Below, in pieces: positions 6,774 through 15,896 of a stretch of 64,000 nt of DNA; position 1 is the first letter of the stretch, and every line of letters begins with the position of its first letter. Source of the DNA: Rhizobacter sp. GTDB taxonomy: Bacteria; Pseudomonadota; Gammaproteobacteria; Burkholderiales; Burkholderiaceae_C. Location of the stretch: positions 52,068 to 116,067 of the forward strand of contig JANXWV010000124.1 in assembly GCA_025350965.1 (NCBI GenBank). The letters run 5' to 3'. The notes under the pieces were generated by a model. The model was not told the DNA's origin and searched no databases. It worked only from the letters and a program-made list of their open reading frames with translations. Position numbers and translations under genes: made by a program.

Positions 6774-8435
6774 ATGCCACTGCCCAAGCCGCCCGCCAAA
6801 CGAGCCTCTCTCCTCAGCGCCACAGACTTCGATTCCCAGGCCGCGCCACAGCCCCGCCAACGCACTGAAAAGACCCGCACGGTTGCCGAGCCCGCGTCGC
6901 CGGCCGTGCTCGACCTGTTCGACGGCGCGCCGCACGCCGTGAGTGCCGCGCCGCCGAAAGCCGCCTCAACCCCGGCTGCCGCAGCCCGCCGGCCCGCCCA
7001 GCCCGAGCCGCGTGTGCGCAAGCCCCGTGGCACCGGGCCGACCACCCTGTTCGTGCTCGACACCAACGTGCTGATGCACGACCCGACCTCGCTGTTCCGC
7101 TTCGACGAGCACGACATCTACCTGCCGATGATCACGCTCGAAGAACTCGACGGCCACAAGCGCGGCATGACCGAAGTGGCCCGGAACGCGAGGCAGGTCA
7201 GCCGTGACCTCGATGCGCTGGCCGCCAGCATGCCGAGCCGCGACTCGTCGGGCATGTCCGAAGGCCTGCCGCTGAGCCGCACCGGCCACCGCGAAGCGGG
7301 CGGCAAGCTGTTCTTCCAGACCAACCTGATCGACGTGACCTTGCCCGCCGGCCTGCCGCAGGGCAAGGCCGACAACCAGATCCTGGGGGTGGTGAAGGCG
7401 CTGCGCGAGCAGCAGCCCGGCCGCCCGGTGATCCTGGTGTCGAAAGACATCAACATGCGCATCAAGGCGCGTGCGCTCGGCCTGCCCGCCGAAGACTATT
7501 TCAACGACAAGACGCTTGAAGACGGCGACCTGCTCTACACCGGCGTGCTGGCGCTTCCTGCCGACTTCTGGGACAAGCACGGCAAGACCATGGAGAGCTG
7601 GCAGCAAGGCGGCCTGACCTACTACCGCATCAGCGGGCCGATGGTGCCGGTGCTGCTGATCAACCAGTTCGTCTACCTCGAAGGGCCAGGCGCTGCGCCG
7701 CTGTACGCCAAGGTGACCGAGATCACCGGCAAGACCGCCGTGCTGCGCACGCTGAAGGAATTCACGCACCAGAAGAACGCCGTGTGGGGCGTGACCGCGC
7801 GCAACCGCGAGCAGAACTTCGCCCTCAACCTGCTGACCGACCCGGACTGCGACTTCATCACCCTGACCGGCACCGCCGGCACCGGCAAGACGCTGATGAC
7901 GCTGGCCGCCGGCCTCTCCCAGGTCATGGACGAGCGCCGTTACACCGAGATCATCGTTACCCGCGTCACCGTGCCGGTGGGCGAGGACATCGGCTTCCTT
8001 CCCGGCACCGAGGAAGAGAAGATGGGGCCGTGGATGGGCGCACTCGACGACAACCTCGAAGTGCTGTCGAAGACCGACGGCGCAGCCGGTGAATGGGGGC
8101 GTGCAGCCACCAACGACCTGGTGCGCAGCAAGATCAAGATCAAGAGCCTGAACTTCATGCGCGGGCGCACGTTCCTGAACAAGTTCGTGATCATCGACGA
8201 GGCGCAGAACCTCACGCCCAAGCAGATGAAGACGCTGATCACGCGCGCCGGCCCGGGCACCAAGATCGTCTGCCTGGGCAACCTGGCACAGATCGACACG
8301 CCCTACCTGACCGAAGGCAGTTCGGGCCTCACGTATGCGGTCGACCGCTTCAAGGGCTGGCCGCATTCGGGCCACGTGACGCTGGCACGCGGCGAGCGTT
8401 CGCGCCTGGCCGACTTCGCGTCCGAAGTGCTTTGA
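6774..8435 (+). CDS. PIN-domain / PhoH-type ATPase (PhoH2 family)
   Basis: This 553-residue protein fuses an N-terminal PIN nuclease domain to a C-terminal PhoH ATPase. The first ~85 residues are Pro/Ala-rich and probably disordered. The PIN domain starts near residue 95 with FVLDTNVLMHDP, followed by ITLEELDGHKRG. The ATPase domain has a Walker A GTAGTGKT at about 366-373 and a Walker B-like KFVIIDEAQNLTPKQMK later on. PhoH2 proteins studied elsewhere couple RNA unwinding to cleavage; PIN acidic residues are present here, so nuclease activity is plausible. It is preceded by a terminator and is probably transcribed with the NlpC/P60 gene 68 bases downstream. Confidence 0.93.
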   Translation: MPLPKPPAKRASLLSATDFDSQAAPQPRQRTEKTRTVAEPASPAVLDLFDGAPHAVSAAPPKAASTPAAAARRPAQPEPRVRKPRGTGPTTLFVLDTNVLMHDPTSLFRFDEHDIYLPMITLEELDGHKRGMTEVARNARQVSRDLDALAASMPSRDSSGMSEGLPLSRTGHREAGGKLFFQTNLIDVTLPAGLPQGKADNQILGVVKALREQQPGRPVILVSKDINMRIKARALGLPAEDYFNDKTLEDGDLLYTGVLALPADFWDKHGKTMESWQQGGLTYYRISGPMVPVLLINQFVYLEGPGAAPLYAKVTEITGKTAVLRTLKEFTHQKNAVWGVTARNREQNFALNLLTDPDCDFITLTGTAGTGKTLMTLAAGLSQVMDERRYTEIIVTRVTVPVGEDIGFLPGTEEEKMGPWMGALDDNLEVLSKTDGAAGEWGRAATNDLVRSKIKIKSLNFMRGRTFLNKFVIIDEAQNLTPKQMKTLITRAGPGTKIVCLGNLAQIDTPYLTEGSSGLTYAVDRFKGWPHSGHVTLARGERSRLADFASEVL

Positions 8436-8503
8436 CCCAAACCTCACGCGACCCAGCGTTGCCCCGGTTGACGGCACAAAGGCAGATACCTATCCTGCGC
8501 CCC

Positions 8504-9214
8504 ATGCCGATTAGCCCTTTGTACAGCCCGCGCGCCGCACGCACCACGCGCCGCATGGGCTGCACAACGGCGCTGGCCTTGACGTTGGCACTGATGCCGG
8601 CGCTTTGGGGAACGGGAGCGGTTGCAGCACCGCGCATTCCGTCAGCCGAGGCGGCCGCTTCGGCAGGGGGGCCCGATGCGGTCACGCGCTTCCTCGTTGA
8701 CAAGGGCTTGATCGCCGCGCCGGCGGCGGGCAACGAGAACAGCATGGTCGAGCGGCTGCGCGACCGGGCGTCCGACATGGTCATCACCGCGATGAACTTT
8801 CTCGGCGTGCCCTATCGCCGCGGCGGCAACTCGGCCGATCACGGGTTCGATTGCAGTGGCTTCACTCGCCACGTGTTCGAGCTGAGCCTGGGCTTGGTGC
8901 TGCCTCGCCGCGCCGATGAACAGGCCCAGACCGCCGGCCTCATCAGCGTCAAACGCACCGAGTTGAAGCCAGGTGACCTGGTGTTCTTCAACACGCTGAA
9001 GCGCACGTTCTCGCACGTGGGCATCTATGTCGGTGAGGGCAAGTTCATTCATTCGCCGCGTGCCGGCGGCGAGGTGCGCGTGGAAGACATGGGCGCCAGC
9101 TACTGGGCCAAGCGCTTCACCGGCGCGCGCCGGGCCGACGTTGCGGAAGCGGCGGACACCCCTGCCGTGGGCGCCGCGCCCGCCGTCGCGCCGGCACGCG
9201 CGTCCGTGTACTGA
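8504..9214 (+). CDS. Exported NlpC/P60 family cell-wall hydrolase
   Basis: This 236-residue protein is probably a periplasmic peptidoglycan endopeptidase. A basic N-terminus and hydrophobic stretch (about residues 16-42, [22 protein letters not shown]) form a signal peptide. The NlpC/P60 domain follows at about 90-210. The catalytic Cys lies in [14 protein letters not shown], the His in [16 protein letters not shown], and a LKPGDLVFF segment is typical. The C-terminal 30 residues are Ala/Pro-rich. The ATG at 8504 gives a normal signal peptide; longer readings upstream are frame extensions through the phoH 3' end. Its linkage to phoH may be only positional. Confidence 0.92.
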   Translation: MPISPLYSPRAARTTRRMGCTTALALTLALMPALWGTGAVAAPRIPSAEAAASAGGPDAVTRFLVDKGLIAAPAAGNENSMVERLRDRASDMVITAMNFLGVPYRRGGNSADHGFDCSGFTRHVFELSLGLVLPRRADEQAQTAGLISVKRTELKPGDLVFFNTLKRTFSHVGIYVGEGKFIHSPRAGGEVRVEDMGASYWAKRFTGARRADVAEAADTPAVGAAPAVAPARASVY

Positions 9215-9323
9215 CCGGGTCCTGACGCGCCCCCGACACACGCCGCCTGAAACGCGCCACCGCTCACGCCGGCGCGTACCCGCACCGGGGAGAGTGCACG
9301 GCGCCGGCAGGCACAATCCCGAC

Positions 9324-10463
9324 ATGAACCAGCGTGTGATCCCCGTTGCCGACCTGCGCTACGCCGCCAGAGCGCCGCGCATTCCGTTGCACGCCGCGCC
9401 GCCCACCGGCCACCTGGCCGACCGCCTGGGCCGGCCGCTGCACGACCTGCGCATCTCGGTCACGGACCGCTGCAACTTCCGTTGCAGCTACTGCATGCCG
9501 AAAGACGTGTTCGACAAGGACTACGCGTTCCTGCCGCATTCGTCACTGCTCAGCTTCGAAGAGATCACGCGCACCGCGCGCCTGTTCGCTGCACACGGCG
9601 TGCGCAAGATCCGCCTGACCGGGGGTGAGCCGCTGCTGCGCAAGAACCTCGAAGTGCTGGTGGCCATGCTGGCCGCGCTGCGCACGCCCGACGGCGTGCC
9701 GCTCGACCTGACGCTCACCACCAACGGTTCGCTGCTCGCCCGCAAGGCGCAGGCGCTAAAAGACGCGGGCCTGAAGCGCGTGACAGTCAGTCTTGACGCG
9801 CTCGACGACGCCACCTTCCGCCGCATGAACGACGCCGACTTCCCGGTGGCCGACGTGCTTGATGGCATCAACGCCGCGCAGCGCGCGGGCCTCGGGCCCA
9901 TCAAGGTCAACATGGTCGTCAAGCGCGGCACCAACGACGCCGAGATCGTGCCCATGGCGCGCCACTTCAAAGGCAGCGATGTGGTGCTGCGCTTCATCGA
10001 GTACATGGATGTCGGCGCCACCAACGGCTGGCGCATGGACGAGGTTCTGCCCTCGGCCAGCGTCGTGGCGCGCATCCATGCCGAGCACCCCCTCGTGCCG
10101 ATGGATGCGAACGATGCGGGTGAGACCGCAAAACGCTGGCGCTATGCCGACGGCAGCGGCGAAATCGGCGTGATCGCAAGCGTGACCCAAGCCTTCTGCC
10201 GCGACTGCAACCGCGCCCGCTTGTCCACCGAAGGCAAGCTCTTCCTGTGCCTGTTCGCGAACCACGGCCACGACCTGCGCGCCCTGCTTCGCACTGACCA
10301 CACCGACGCGCAGATCGCCGCCGCCATCGGCTTGATCTGGCAAGGTCGCGACGACCGGTACTCCGAGCTGCGGGGCGCCGCGCTGTCGTCACCCTCGGCG
10401 GCACCAGCGCTTGCGGCCGAGCCGGCGCCGCGCCGCGTCGAGATGCACTACATCGGCGGGTGA
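9324..10463 (+). CDS. moaA: GTP 3',8-cyclase MoaA
   Basis: This radical-SAM enzyme starts molybdopterin synthesis by rearranging GTP with MoaC. In the 379-residue product the N-terminal CxxxCxxC cluster motif is C50-NFRCSYC-57. A second cysteine set, [19 protein letters not shown], forms the C-terminal GTP-binding cluster. The protein ends in Gly-Gly, which in this family is functionally important. [10 protein letters not shown] is also present. The ATG at 9324 is chosen because the preceding in-frame sequence runs through the end of the NlpC gene. It begins the plus-strand moaA-mobA-GNAT-moeA run. Confidence 0.97.
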   Translation: MNQRVIPVADLRYAARAPRIPLHAAPPTGHLADRLGRPLHDLRISVTDRCNFRCSYCMPKDVFDKDYAFLPHSSLLSFEEITRTARLFAAHGVRKIRLTGGEPLLRKNLEVLVAMLAALRTPDGVPLDLTLTTNGSLLARKAQALKDAGLKRVTVSLDALDDATFRRMNDADFPVADVLDGINAAQRAGLGPIKVNMVVKRGTNDAEIVPMARHFKGSDVVLRFIEYMDVGATNGWRMDEVLPSASVVARIHAEHPLVPMDANDAGETAKRWRYADGSGEIGVIASVTQAFCRDCNRARLSTEGKLFLCLFANHGHDLRALLRTDHTDAQIAAAIGLIWQGRDDRYSELRGAALSSPSAAPALAAEPAPRRVEMHYIGG

Positions 10464-10524
10464 TGCCAGCGATGCGCGGAATGACGTCGATGCGCATGCT
10501 CGACCGCCACCTGCGGCCCACCGC

Positions 10525-11130
10525 GTGATCGACCCACTCAACATCACCGGGCTGGTGCTCGCGGGCGGCCGGGGCAGCCGCATGGGCGGTGTCGACAAAG
10601 GCCTGCAACTGCTGCACGGCGTGCCGATGGCAGAGCACGCGCTGCGGCGCTTGCAAGGGCAAGTGGGCAGCACGGCCATCAACGCGAACCGCAACGTCGC
10701 GCTCTACGAGGCGATGGGTTGCCCCGTGTGGCCAGATGCGCTGCCCGACCACCCGGGCCCGCTGGCGGGCTTTCTTGCCGGCCTGGCACGGTGTAAAACA
10801 CCCTACCTGCTGACAGTGCCGTGCGACTCGCCTCGTTTCCCGCCCGACCTGGCTGCGCGCCTGGCGCAGGCGCTGGCCGGGCAGCAAGCCGACATCGCCA
10901 TGGCGGCCACGATCGAGGGCGGGGCCGAGCAGGTGCAACCGGTGTTCTGCCTGCTCAAGCAGAGCCTGCGTGGCAGCCTGCAGGCGTTCATCGAAGGCGG
11001 CCAGCGCAAGATCGACCGGTGGACCGCCCTGCACCGCTGCGTGGTGGTTCGCTTCGATGACGCGCAGGCGTTCGCGAATGCCAACACGCCGCACGAGCTG
11101 GCGGCATTGAACGCAGTTGAACAACGATGA
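10525..11130 (+). CDS. mobA: Molybdenum cofactor guanylyltransferase MobA
   Basis: It attaches GMP to molybdopterin to form the guanine dinucleotide cofactor. The nucleotide-binding N-terminus reads [19 protein letters not shown], and [14 protein letters not shown] and VPCDSP are further family landmarks. With the GTG start at 10525 the protein is 201 residues, close to the usual 195. A longer frame reaches back into moaA with low-complexity residues and is rejected. The stop overlaps the start of the GNAT gene by 4 bases. Its GTPase partner mobB is at 1049-1654 on the opposite strand. Confidence 0.95.
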   Translation: MIDPLNITGLVLAGGRGSRMGGVDKGLQLLHGVPMAEHALRRLQGQVGSTAINANRNVALYEAMGCPVWPDALPDHPGPLAGFLAGLARCKTPYLLTVPCDSPRFPPDLAARLAQALAGQQADIAMAATIEGGAEQVQPVFCLLKQSLRGSLQAFIEGGQRKIDRWTALHRCVVVRFDDAQAFANANTPHELAALNAVEQR

Positions 11131-11660
11131 GTGACCGCGACGCTTCGCGGGTCGAATTGCGCCTGCTCAACCCCGGCGACCTCGACAACTACAAGGTGCT
11201 GCGCGACGACATGCTCGCCGCTCACCCCGAAGCCTTCACGTCCGACGCCGGCACCGAGCGCGCCCGCACGCCTCAAAGCTACCTGCCCCGGCTCGGAAGC
11301 GGGCTGGCGGACGACGGGCAGTTCGTTCTGGGCGCGTGGCAGAACGGCACGCTGGTCGGCGCGATCGGCAGCGATCGTGACACCCGGCTCAAGGTACGCC
11401 ACATCGCGCACCTGATCGGCATGATGCTGCGGCCGGAACTGCGCGGCAGCGGTATCGCCGCCCGCCTGCTGGAACGGTGCATCGGCCTGCTTCGCGCCAC
11501 CGACGGCATCGAGATGCTCACGCTGACCGTCACAAAGGGCAACATGCCCGCCATTCGCTTGTATGAGCGTGCCGGCTTCGCCACCTGCGGCACCGTGCCG
11601 CGTGCCATTCGCGTGGGCAGCACCTACCATGCCAAGGACCAGATGGTCCTGATGCTGTGA
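11127..11660 (+). CDS. GNAT-family N-acetyltransferase
   Basis: This is a single-domain GNAT protein of 177 residues. The acetyl-CoA binding motif A is visible as [20 protein letters not shown] (about 97-116, with the R/Q-x-x-G-x-G/A pattern) and motif B as [16 protein letters not shown] (about 142-157). The substrate is unknown. It lies within a molybdenum-cofactor operon with overlaps on both sides: ATGA with mobA, and the moeA GTG start overlapping its own stop. It must therefore be co-translated with the pathway genes. Whether it acts on the pathway or merely hitch-hikes cannot be told from sequence. Confidence 0.9.
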   Translation: MSDRDASRVELRLLNPGDLDNYKVLRDDMLAAHPEAFTSDAGTERARTPQSYLPRLGSGLADDGQFVLGAWQNGTLVGAIGSDRDTRLKVRHIAHLIGMMLRPELRGSGIAARLLERCIGLLRATDGIEMLTLTVTKGNMPAIRLYERAGFATCGTVPRAIRVGSTYHAKDQMVLML

Positions 11661-12979
11661 CCGCACCCGATCTCATGCCCACGCTCACCCTGCAACAGAT
11701 CGCATCGCGCATTGGCGGCTACGACCCGAACGCGCTGCCGGTCGAGCAGGCGCAGGCTTTCATCCGCGCGCTGGTGCAGCCCGTGCTGGCGGTCGAGCAG
11801 CTGCCGATCCGCAGCGCGCTCGGCCGTGTGCTGGCCGGCAACCTCGTTTCGCGCCTCAACGTGCCCGCCGCCGACAACTCGGCGATGGACGGCTACGCAC
11901 TGCGCGGCTCCGGCCTGGCCGGCAACGCCGACACGGTGATGCGCAACATCGGTACGGGCTTCGCGGGCGCGGCATTCGCAGGCAGCGTCGGCGCGGCCGA
12001 ATGCGTGCGCATCATGACCGGCACCGTCATGCCGGCCGGCCTGGACACGGTCGTGCCACAAGAGTTCGTGCGCGTTGACGGCGACCGCGTGACCGTGCCT
12101 GCGGGCAGCGTGCGCACCGGCGACAACCGCCGCCTCAAAGGCGAAGACCTGGCCTGCGGTGAGGTGGCCTTGGCCGCCGGCCGCGTGCTTCGCCCAGCCG
12201 ACATCGGCATGCTGGCTTCGCTCGGCCATGCCGAGGTAGCGGTGCGGCGGCGGGTGCGCGTGGCGTTCTTCTCGACCGGCAACGAACTGCGCTCGGTGGG
12301 CGAGCCGCTCGATGCCGGCAGCGTCTACGACAGCAACCGCTACACGCTGTGGGCGATGCTGGAGCGCCTCGGTGCCGAGCCGATCGACATGGGCGTGGTG
12401 CGTGACGACCCGGCGCAGCTCGAAGCGGCGTTCCTTCAAGCGGCGGCGTCGGCCGACGCGATCATCACATCCGGTGGCGTCAGCGTCGGCGAGGCCGATC
12501 ACACCAAGCAGGTCATGGCGCGGCTCGGCGACGTGCTGTTCTGGCGCATCGCCATGCGGCCGGGGCGGCCGATGGCCATCGGGCGCATGTCTGGTGGCAG
12601 CGGCCAGCACAGCGGTCAGGCCGGCGGCGCCATCCTCTTCGGGTTGCCCGGCAACCCGGTTGCGGTGATGGTCACGTTCTATGCCTTCGTGCGCGAGGCC
12701 TTGCTCGCCATGGGCGGCGCCGCGCACGAGCCGTTGCCGATGCTGCGCGCAGCCAGTTCAAGCGCCATCAGGAAGAAGCCTGGCCGCACCGAGTACCAGC
12801 GCGGTTTCGTCAGCCGCGCTGCCAACGGCGAATGGCAGGTGGCGCTCGGAAGGTCCCAGGGCTCGGGCGTTCTGCGCAGCATGAGCGAGGCGAACGGCCT
12901 GATCGTGCTGCACCATGCACAGGGCGACGTGGCAGCGGGCGAGACGGTCGACGTGCTGCCGTTCGACGGGCTGATCTAG
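11657..12979 (+). CDS. moeA: Molybdopterin molybdenumtransferase MoeA, second paralogue
   Basis: This 440-residue protein is complete, from a GTG at 11657 that overlaps the upstream stop; an ATG at 11675 (MPTLTLQQIA) is the alternative start. Motifs are PAADNSAMDGYA (70-81), TSGGVSVGEADH, and FGLPGNPVAVM. Where the edge-truncated paralogue has KPGKPLAFG, this one has RPGRPMAIG; both Lys are Arg. It also has a longer N-terminus and a Gly/Ser/Gln-rich insert after IGRMSGGSGQ. It probably carries out molybdate insertion in the moaA-mobA operon; a specialised metal (for example tungstate) or enzyme-specific role is possible for one of the two copies but not shown. It ends 30 bases before the convergent 13010 gene. 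Confidence 0.93.
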   Translation: MTAPDLMPTLTLQQIASRIGGYDPNALPVEQAQAFIRALVQPVLAVEQLPIRSALGRVLAGNLVSRLNVPAADNSAMDGYALRGSGLAGNADTVMRNIGTGFAGAAFAGSVGAAECVRIMTGTVMPAGLDTVVPQEFVRVDGDRVTVPAGSVRTGDNRRLKGEDLACGEVALAAGRVLRPADIGMLASLGHAEVAVRRRVRVAFFSTGNELRSVGEPLDAGSVYDSNRYTLWAMLERLGAEPIDMGVVRDDPAQLEAAFLQAAASADAIITSGGVSVGEADHTKQVMARLGDVLFWRIAMRPGRPMAIGRMSGGSGQHSGQAGGAILFGLPGNPVAVMVTFYAFVREALLAMGGAAHEPLPMLRAASSSAIRKKPGRTEYQRGFVSRAANGEWQVALGRSQGSGVLRSMSEANGLIVLHHAQGDVAAGETVDVLPFDGLI

Positions 12980-13009
12980 GAAGCAGCCGAATCGCGGGCA
13001 TTGGCCGGC

Positions 13010-13900
13010 TTACCGCAGGCCGCGCTCGGGAATCGCACTCATGTCGAGTGGCATGTAGGCCGCGTTCACCTCATGCTGACGCAGCATCTGGTCGATCGCG
13101 GCCAGGTCCGGCCGGTCCGCAGGCACGCCCTTGAAGACCTTGCCGTCGAGCGAAATCGTGACCGTCTGGCTCAGCGTCAACAGCTTCCTTGCTGTGGTGC
13201 GCACGACCTGCGTGCCATCGGGCGCGATGGCAAAGCGCGTCTGGACGGCGTCGGCCTTGCCGATGAGCTTGAACGCCGCGCCCAGCGCTCCCGACGTGGC
13301 ACGGCCGGTCACGCCACGGATGTCGTCATAGACGACAAGGCTGCCGTGGTCGAGCACGCGGTACGCGGTCACGCGCTGGTGCGTGACCTCGATGGCCGGA
13401 TCGGTGCTGCGGTCTTCATAGGAATAGCTGGCCGGCGCATCGGGGGCATCCGGCCAACCCGCTTTCACGTTCAGTGCGCGGCGCAACCCGCTCGCGGCGC
13501 CGGCTTCCATGACGCGGGCCGTGCGGTATTCGATCAGGTAGTCCTCACCGAACGCGTGCGGCACCTTGACGAACAGCGGCAGCGACTGCGGCAGGATGCC
13601 GGTGACTTCGACGAACGCATCGCGGTAGTCGGGGTGGTTGATGCGCAGCACGCGCTGTTCGGGATCGCTGGATGCTGCCTGCTCGGCCAGCGCGAGGAAC
13701 ACACCCACCTGCAGGCGCACGGCGTTGGCAATGGCGTCGAGCGCATAACCCTTGCGCTGCTCGGCACGCATCGCGGTCACCAGATCTGCGCGGCTGACCT
13801 GGCGCGTCGGCTCCCACGCCGACTGGGCCTGCGCCGCACCGATGACGCCGGCGAGCAGGCAGCCCAGGCACCCGCGCAGCAACGCAGCGATGGCGTTCAT
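13010..13900 (-). CDS. Exported protein of unknown family, last gene of the TIR-UbiA module
   Basis: I do not recognise the family. The 296-residue product opens with a clear signal peptide (hydrophobic residues about 4-24, cleavage likely after AQA at 24-25), so it is probably periplasmic. There is no lipobox and no later membrane helix. The mature part is mixed alpha/beta. An early helix region (RADLVTAMRAEQRKGYALDAIANAV) is followed by a strand-rich second half with segments such as QRVTAYRVLDHGSLVVYDDI and KLLTLSQTVTISLDGKVF. It has no Cys after the signal region and no obvious catalytic motif. The ATG overlaps the stop of the second UbiA gene by 4 bases, so it is translationally coupled to the membrane prenyltransferases. 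It converges on moeA with a 30-base gap. Confidence 0.8.
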   Translation of the reverse strand: MNAIAALLRGCLGCLLAGVIGAAQAQSAWEPTRQVSRADLVTAMRAEQRKGYALDAIANAVRLQVGVFLALAEQAASSDPEQRVLRINHPDYRDAFVEVTGILPQSLPLFVKVPHAFGEDYLIEYRTARVMEAGAASGLRRALNVKAGWPDAPDAPASYSYEDRSTDPAIEVTHQRVTAYRVLDHGSLVVYDDIRGVTGRATSGALGAAFKLIGKADAVQTRFAIAPDGTQVVRTTARKLLTLSQTVTISLDGKVFKGVPADRPDLAAIDQMLRQHEVNAAYMPLDMSAIPERGLR

Positions 13901-14781
13901 CGCAGCAGCGCCAGCGGCACGAAGCTGGTCAACCAGGCGACGCGCGACAGGCGCGCCGCGCGCGCGACAGCGGCCGCTCCCAGAGGCTCGCGCAGCACGA
14001 TCAACATGGCGAGCACCGGCGCGAGCGTGAGCGCTGCGAGCGCGGCGAGATAGGCCCCATGCGCCATGCCCGATGCCACAGGCAGCAAGGCCACGGCCAT
14101 GAACAGCAGCAGCAGGCCTCGCAACAGACGCGCAGTGCCCCGCACGCCGAGGCGCGTGGCCGTCGTGCGCAGGCCGGCGGCGCGATCCTGCGCTTCATCT
14201 TCCAGGTTGAACAGCACTTCCTGCGCGGTGAAATAACACACCGCCATCGCGGCCGCGCCCCAAGCTGCGGGCGTGGCCCCACCGGCCATCACCGCGCCGA
14301 ACAGGATGACCATGCCGACCAGCAGCGCCACCGTTGCGTTGCCGATCAACAGCGTGCTCTTCAAACGGTACGAGTAGGCCGCGCTCAGCACGACGGCGCC
14401 CAGCGCGAACAGCGTGGCGCTGCGGCCCAGCAGCAGGGCAAGCAGCAAGCCGGCGCCGGCCAGGCCCCAGGCGAAACGCGTGGCCATGGCGCGCGAGATG
14501 CGGCCCGAGGGCAAGGGGCGACCGGGCTTGCCGAGCGTGTCCACGGTCAGGTCGCAGCAGTCGTTGATGACGAAGCCGAACGCGGTGATCAGGCCGACCA
14601 CGCAGGCGGCCATCAGTACCGGGCCCGACCAGAGCGTGCGCACCAGTGCGGGCGCTGCAAGCCAGGCACCGAGCAGCGTCAACGCCGCGGCGCACAGCGG
14701 CCGGTCGATGCGCATCAACTGCAGCAGCAGCCGCACGGTGGCGAGCGGGTGGCGGGCCGGCGTTACCGCGGTGTGCGTCAT
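13897..14781 (-). CDS. UbiA-family prenyltransferase (second of two)
   Basis: This integral membrane protein of 294 residues carries both Asp-rich motifs of the UbiA superfamily. The first is NDCCDLTVDTLGKPGRPLPS (73-92; N-D-x-x-D-x-x-x-D plus KPGRPLPSG). The second is NLEDEAQDRAAGLRTTATRLG (192-212). YSYRLKSTLLIGN (136-148) is a further landmark. About eight hydrophobic spans alternate with these cytoplasmic loops. The KPxRPLPSG signature resembles archaeal geranylgeranylglyceryl-phosphate and chlorophyll/homogentisate-type enzymes more than UbiA (4-hydroxybenzoate) itself. The acceptor is unknown. The ATG at 14781 overlaps the stop of the upstream UbiA gene by 4 bases; a much longer in-frame extension upstream overlaps that gene and is an artefact. 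Confidence 0.9.
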   Translation of the reverse strand: MTHTAVTPARHPLATVRLLLQLMRIDRPLCAAALTLLGAWLAAPALVRTLWSGPVLMAACVVGLITAFGFVINDCCDLTVDTLGKPGRPLPSGRISRAMATRFAWGLAGAGLLLALLLGRSATLFALGAVVLSAAYSYRLKSTLLIGNATVALLVGMVILFGAVMAGGATPAAWGAAAMAVCYFTAQEVLFNLEDEAQDRAAGLRTTATRLGVRGTARLLRGLLLLFMAVALLPVASGMAHGAYLAALAALTLAPVLAMLIVLREPLGAAAVARAARLSRVAWLTSFVPLALLR

Positions 14782-15896
14782 CGTGACCGTGCTGCCCGCA
14801 ACGTCGGCTGGGGTTGGGGCGCAAGGCGCCAGTGCGAGCCGTTGTAGACGAGCATCGCAGTGATCGGCAAGGCGAGTGCGCCCAGCAGCACAGCGGCCTC
14901 GGCGGCGTTCAGCGCCGGCCACACGAGCGCCGGCAGAACGAACAGCGTGGTCACGATGTTCCATGCGCCGGCGGCGATCAGGCGCCGGCGCGCTGCGCGG
15001 CGCCTGTATGCCAACACGAGGGCAACGGTGGCGGCGGCCAGCAGAGCGCTCACACACGCAGCCATTGCCACGCTGTTCCACGCGGTCACCCCCGGCCCTG
15101 CAAGGCCGGGATCCACCGTGCGCATGGACGCCGAGGCGTCTGGCAGCGCCGCCAGCCCCGTGACCCACAGCGCCACTTGCAGCACAACGGCATACCCGAC
15201 CATCGCGTGCGACAGCACGATGCCGGCACCCGGCGCGGGCCGAGCGCCGAGCCAGATCGCCGTCGTGCGGGCACCGCCGCGCTGGTCGTTCGCCAGGTCG
15301 CGCAGGCCGCCGTGAACGCCCTGCACCAGCATCACGCAGAAGAACACATAGGCTGCGATCCAGCCGGTGCGCGTGGCCCACACCGGCCCGTCCCACCAGG
15401 CACCCACGCCAAGAAGGGCGCACCAGCCGATGGACTGAACGGCGTCGGTCAGCAGCGGCCAGCGGCAGCGCTTGCCGTAGAGGTCGTACAGCGCCATCGC
15501 GGCGAAGGCCAGGCCCAGCATGGCCAGCGCGGCACGATGCGCACCGAGTGCCCAGACCAGCCCGAACGCAATGGGCAGCTGCGCCCACGCCAGCATGACC
15601 AACCTGCCGCGGCCGACGGCGCCCTGCACCAGCGGCGAGTCGGCGCGCAAGGGCTCGCTGCGGTCCAGCCACAGGTCGACCACGTCGTTCAGGACATACG
15701 CGAACACGTGGAACGACACGGCCACGAACATCAGCCCGACTATTCGCGCCAGGCCGGGGTTGGCGGCCCTGCTTGCGGCGCCGACGAGCGGCAGCATCAA
15801 CGTGAAGCCGAGTGCGGACACGCGAATCGTCAGGTACACCGCAGTGGCAGCCTGCAGCCAGGCCGCGCGCGGCGCGGCACCGTCAGCCGCCGGCAT
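14778..15896 (-). CDS. UbiA-family prenyltransferase (first of two)
   Basis: This is a polytopic membrane protein of 372 residues, longer than typical UbiA (about 290). The first Asp motif is NDVVDLWLDR (70-79), after VFAY; the second is DLANDQRGGARTTAIWLG (200-217), matching the DxxxDxxxGxRTxA pattern. A further hydrophobic C-terminal half (about 225-355) adds membrane spans and ends in a basic tail. It differs strongly from the next gene (no KPGRP), so the pair is not a recent duplication. Start: ATG at 15896, or the adjacent in-frame GTG at 15899; either overlaps the 3' end of the TIR gene by 14-17 bases. Substrate and product are unknown; prenyl transfer to an aromatic or lipid acceptor is inferred from the motifs only. 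Confidence 0.88.
   Translation of the reverse strand: MPAADGAAPRAAWLQAATAVYLTIRVSALGFTLMLPLVGAASRAANPGLARIVGLMFVAVSFHVFAYVLNDVVDLWLDRSEPLRADSPLVQGAVGRGRLVMLAWAQLPIAFGLVWALGAHRAALAMLGLAFAAMALYDLYGKRCRWPLLTDAVQSIGWCALLGVGAWWDGPVWATRTGWIAAYVFFCVMLVQGVHGGLRDLANDQRGGARTTAIWLGARPAPGAGIVLSHAMVGYAVVLQVALWVTGLAALPDASASMRTVDPGLAGPGVTAWNSVAMAACVSALLAAATVALVLAYRRRAARRRLIAAGAWNIVTTLFVLPALVWPALNAAEAAVLLGALALPITAMLVYNGSHWRLAPQPQPTLRAARSR

Noticed and set aside
14782..15672. Upstream in-frame extension of the second UbiA gene (591-codon frame)
   Set aside because: It overlaps the first UbiA gene in a different frame and has Arg/Ala-rich shadow composition; the ATG at 14781 gives the usual family N-terminus.
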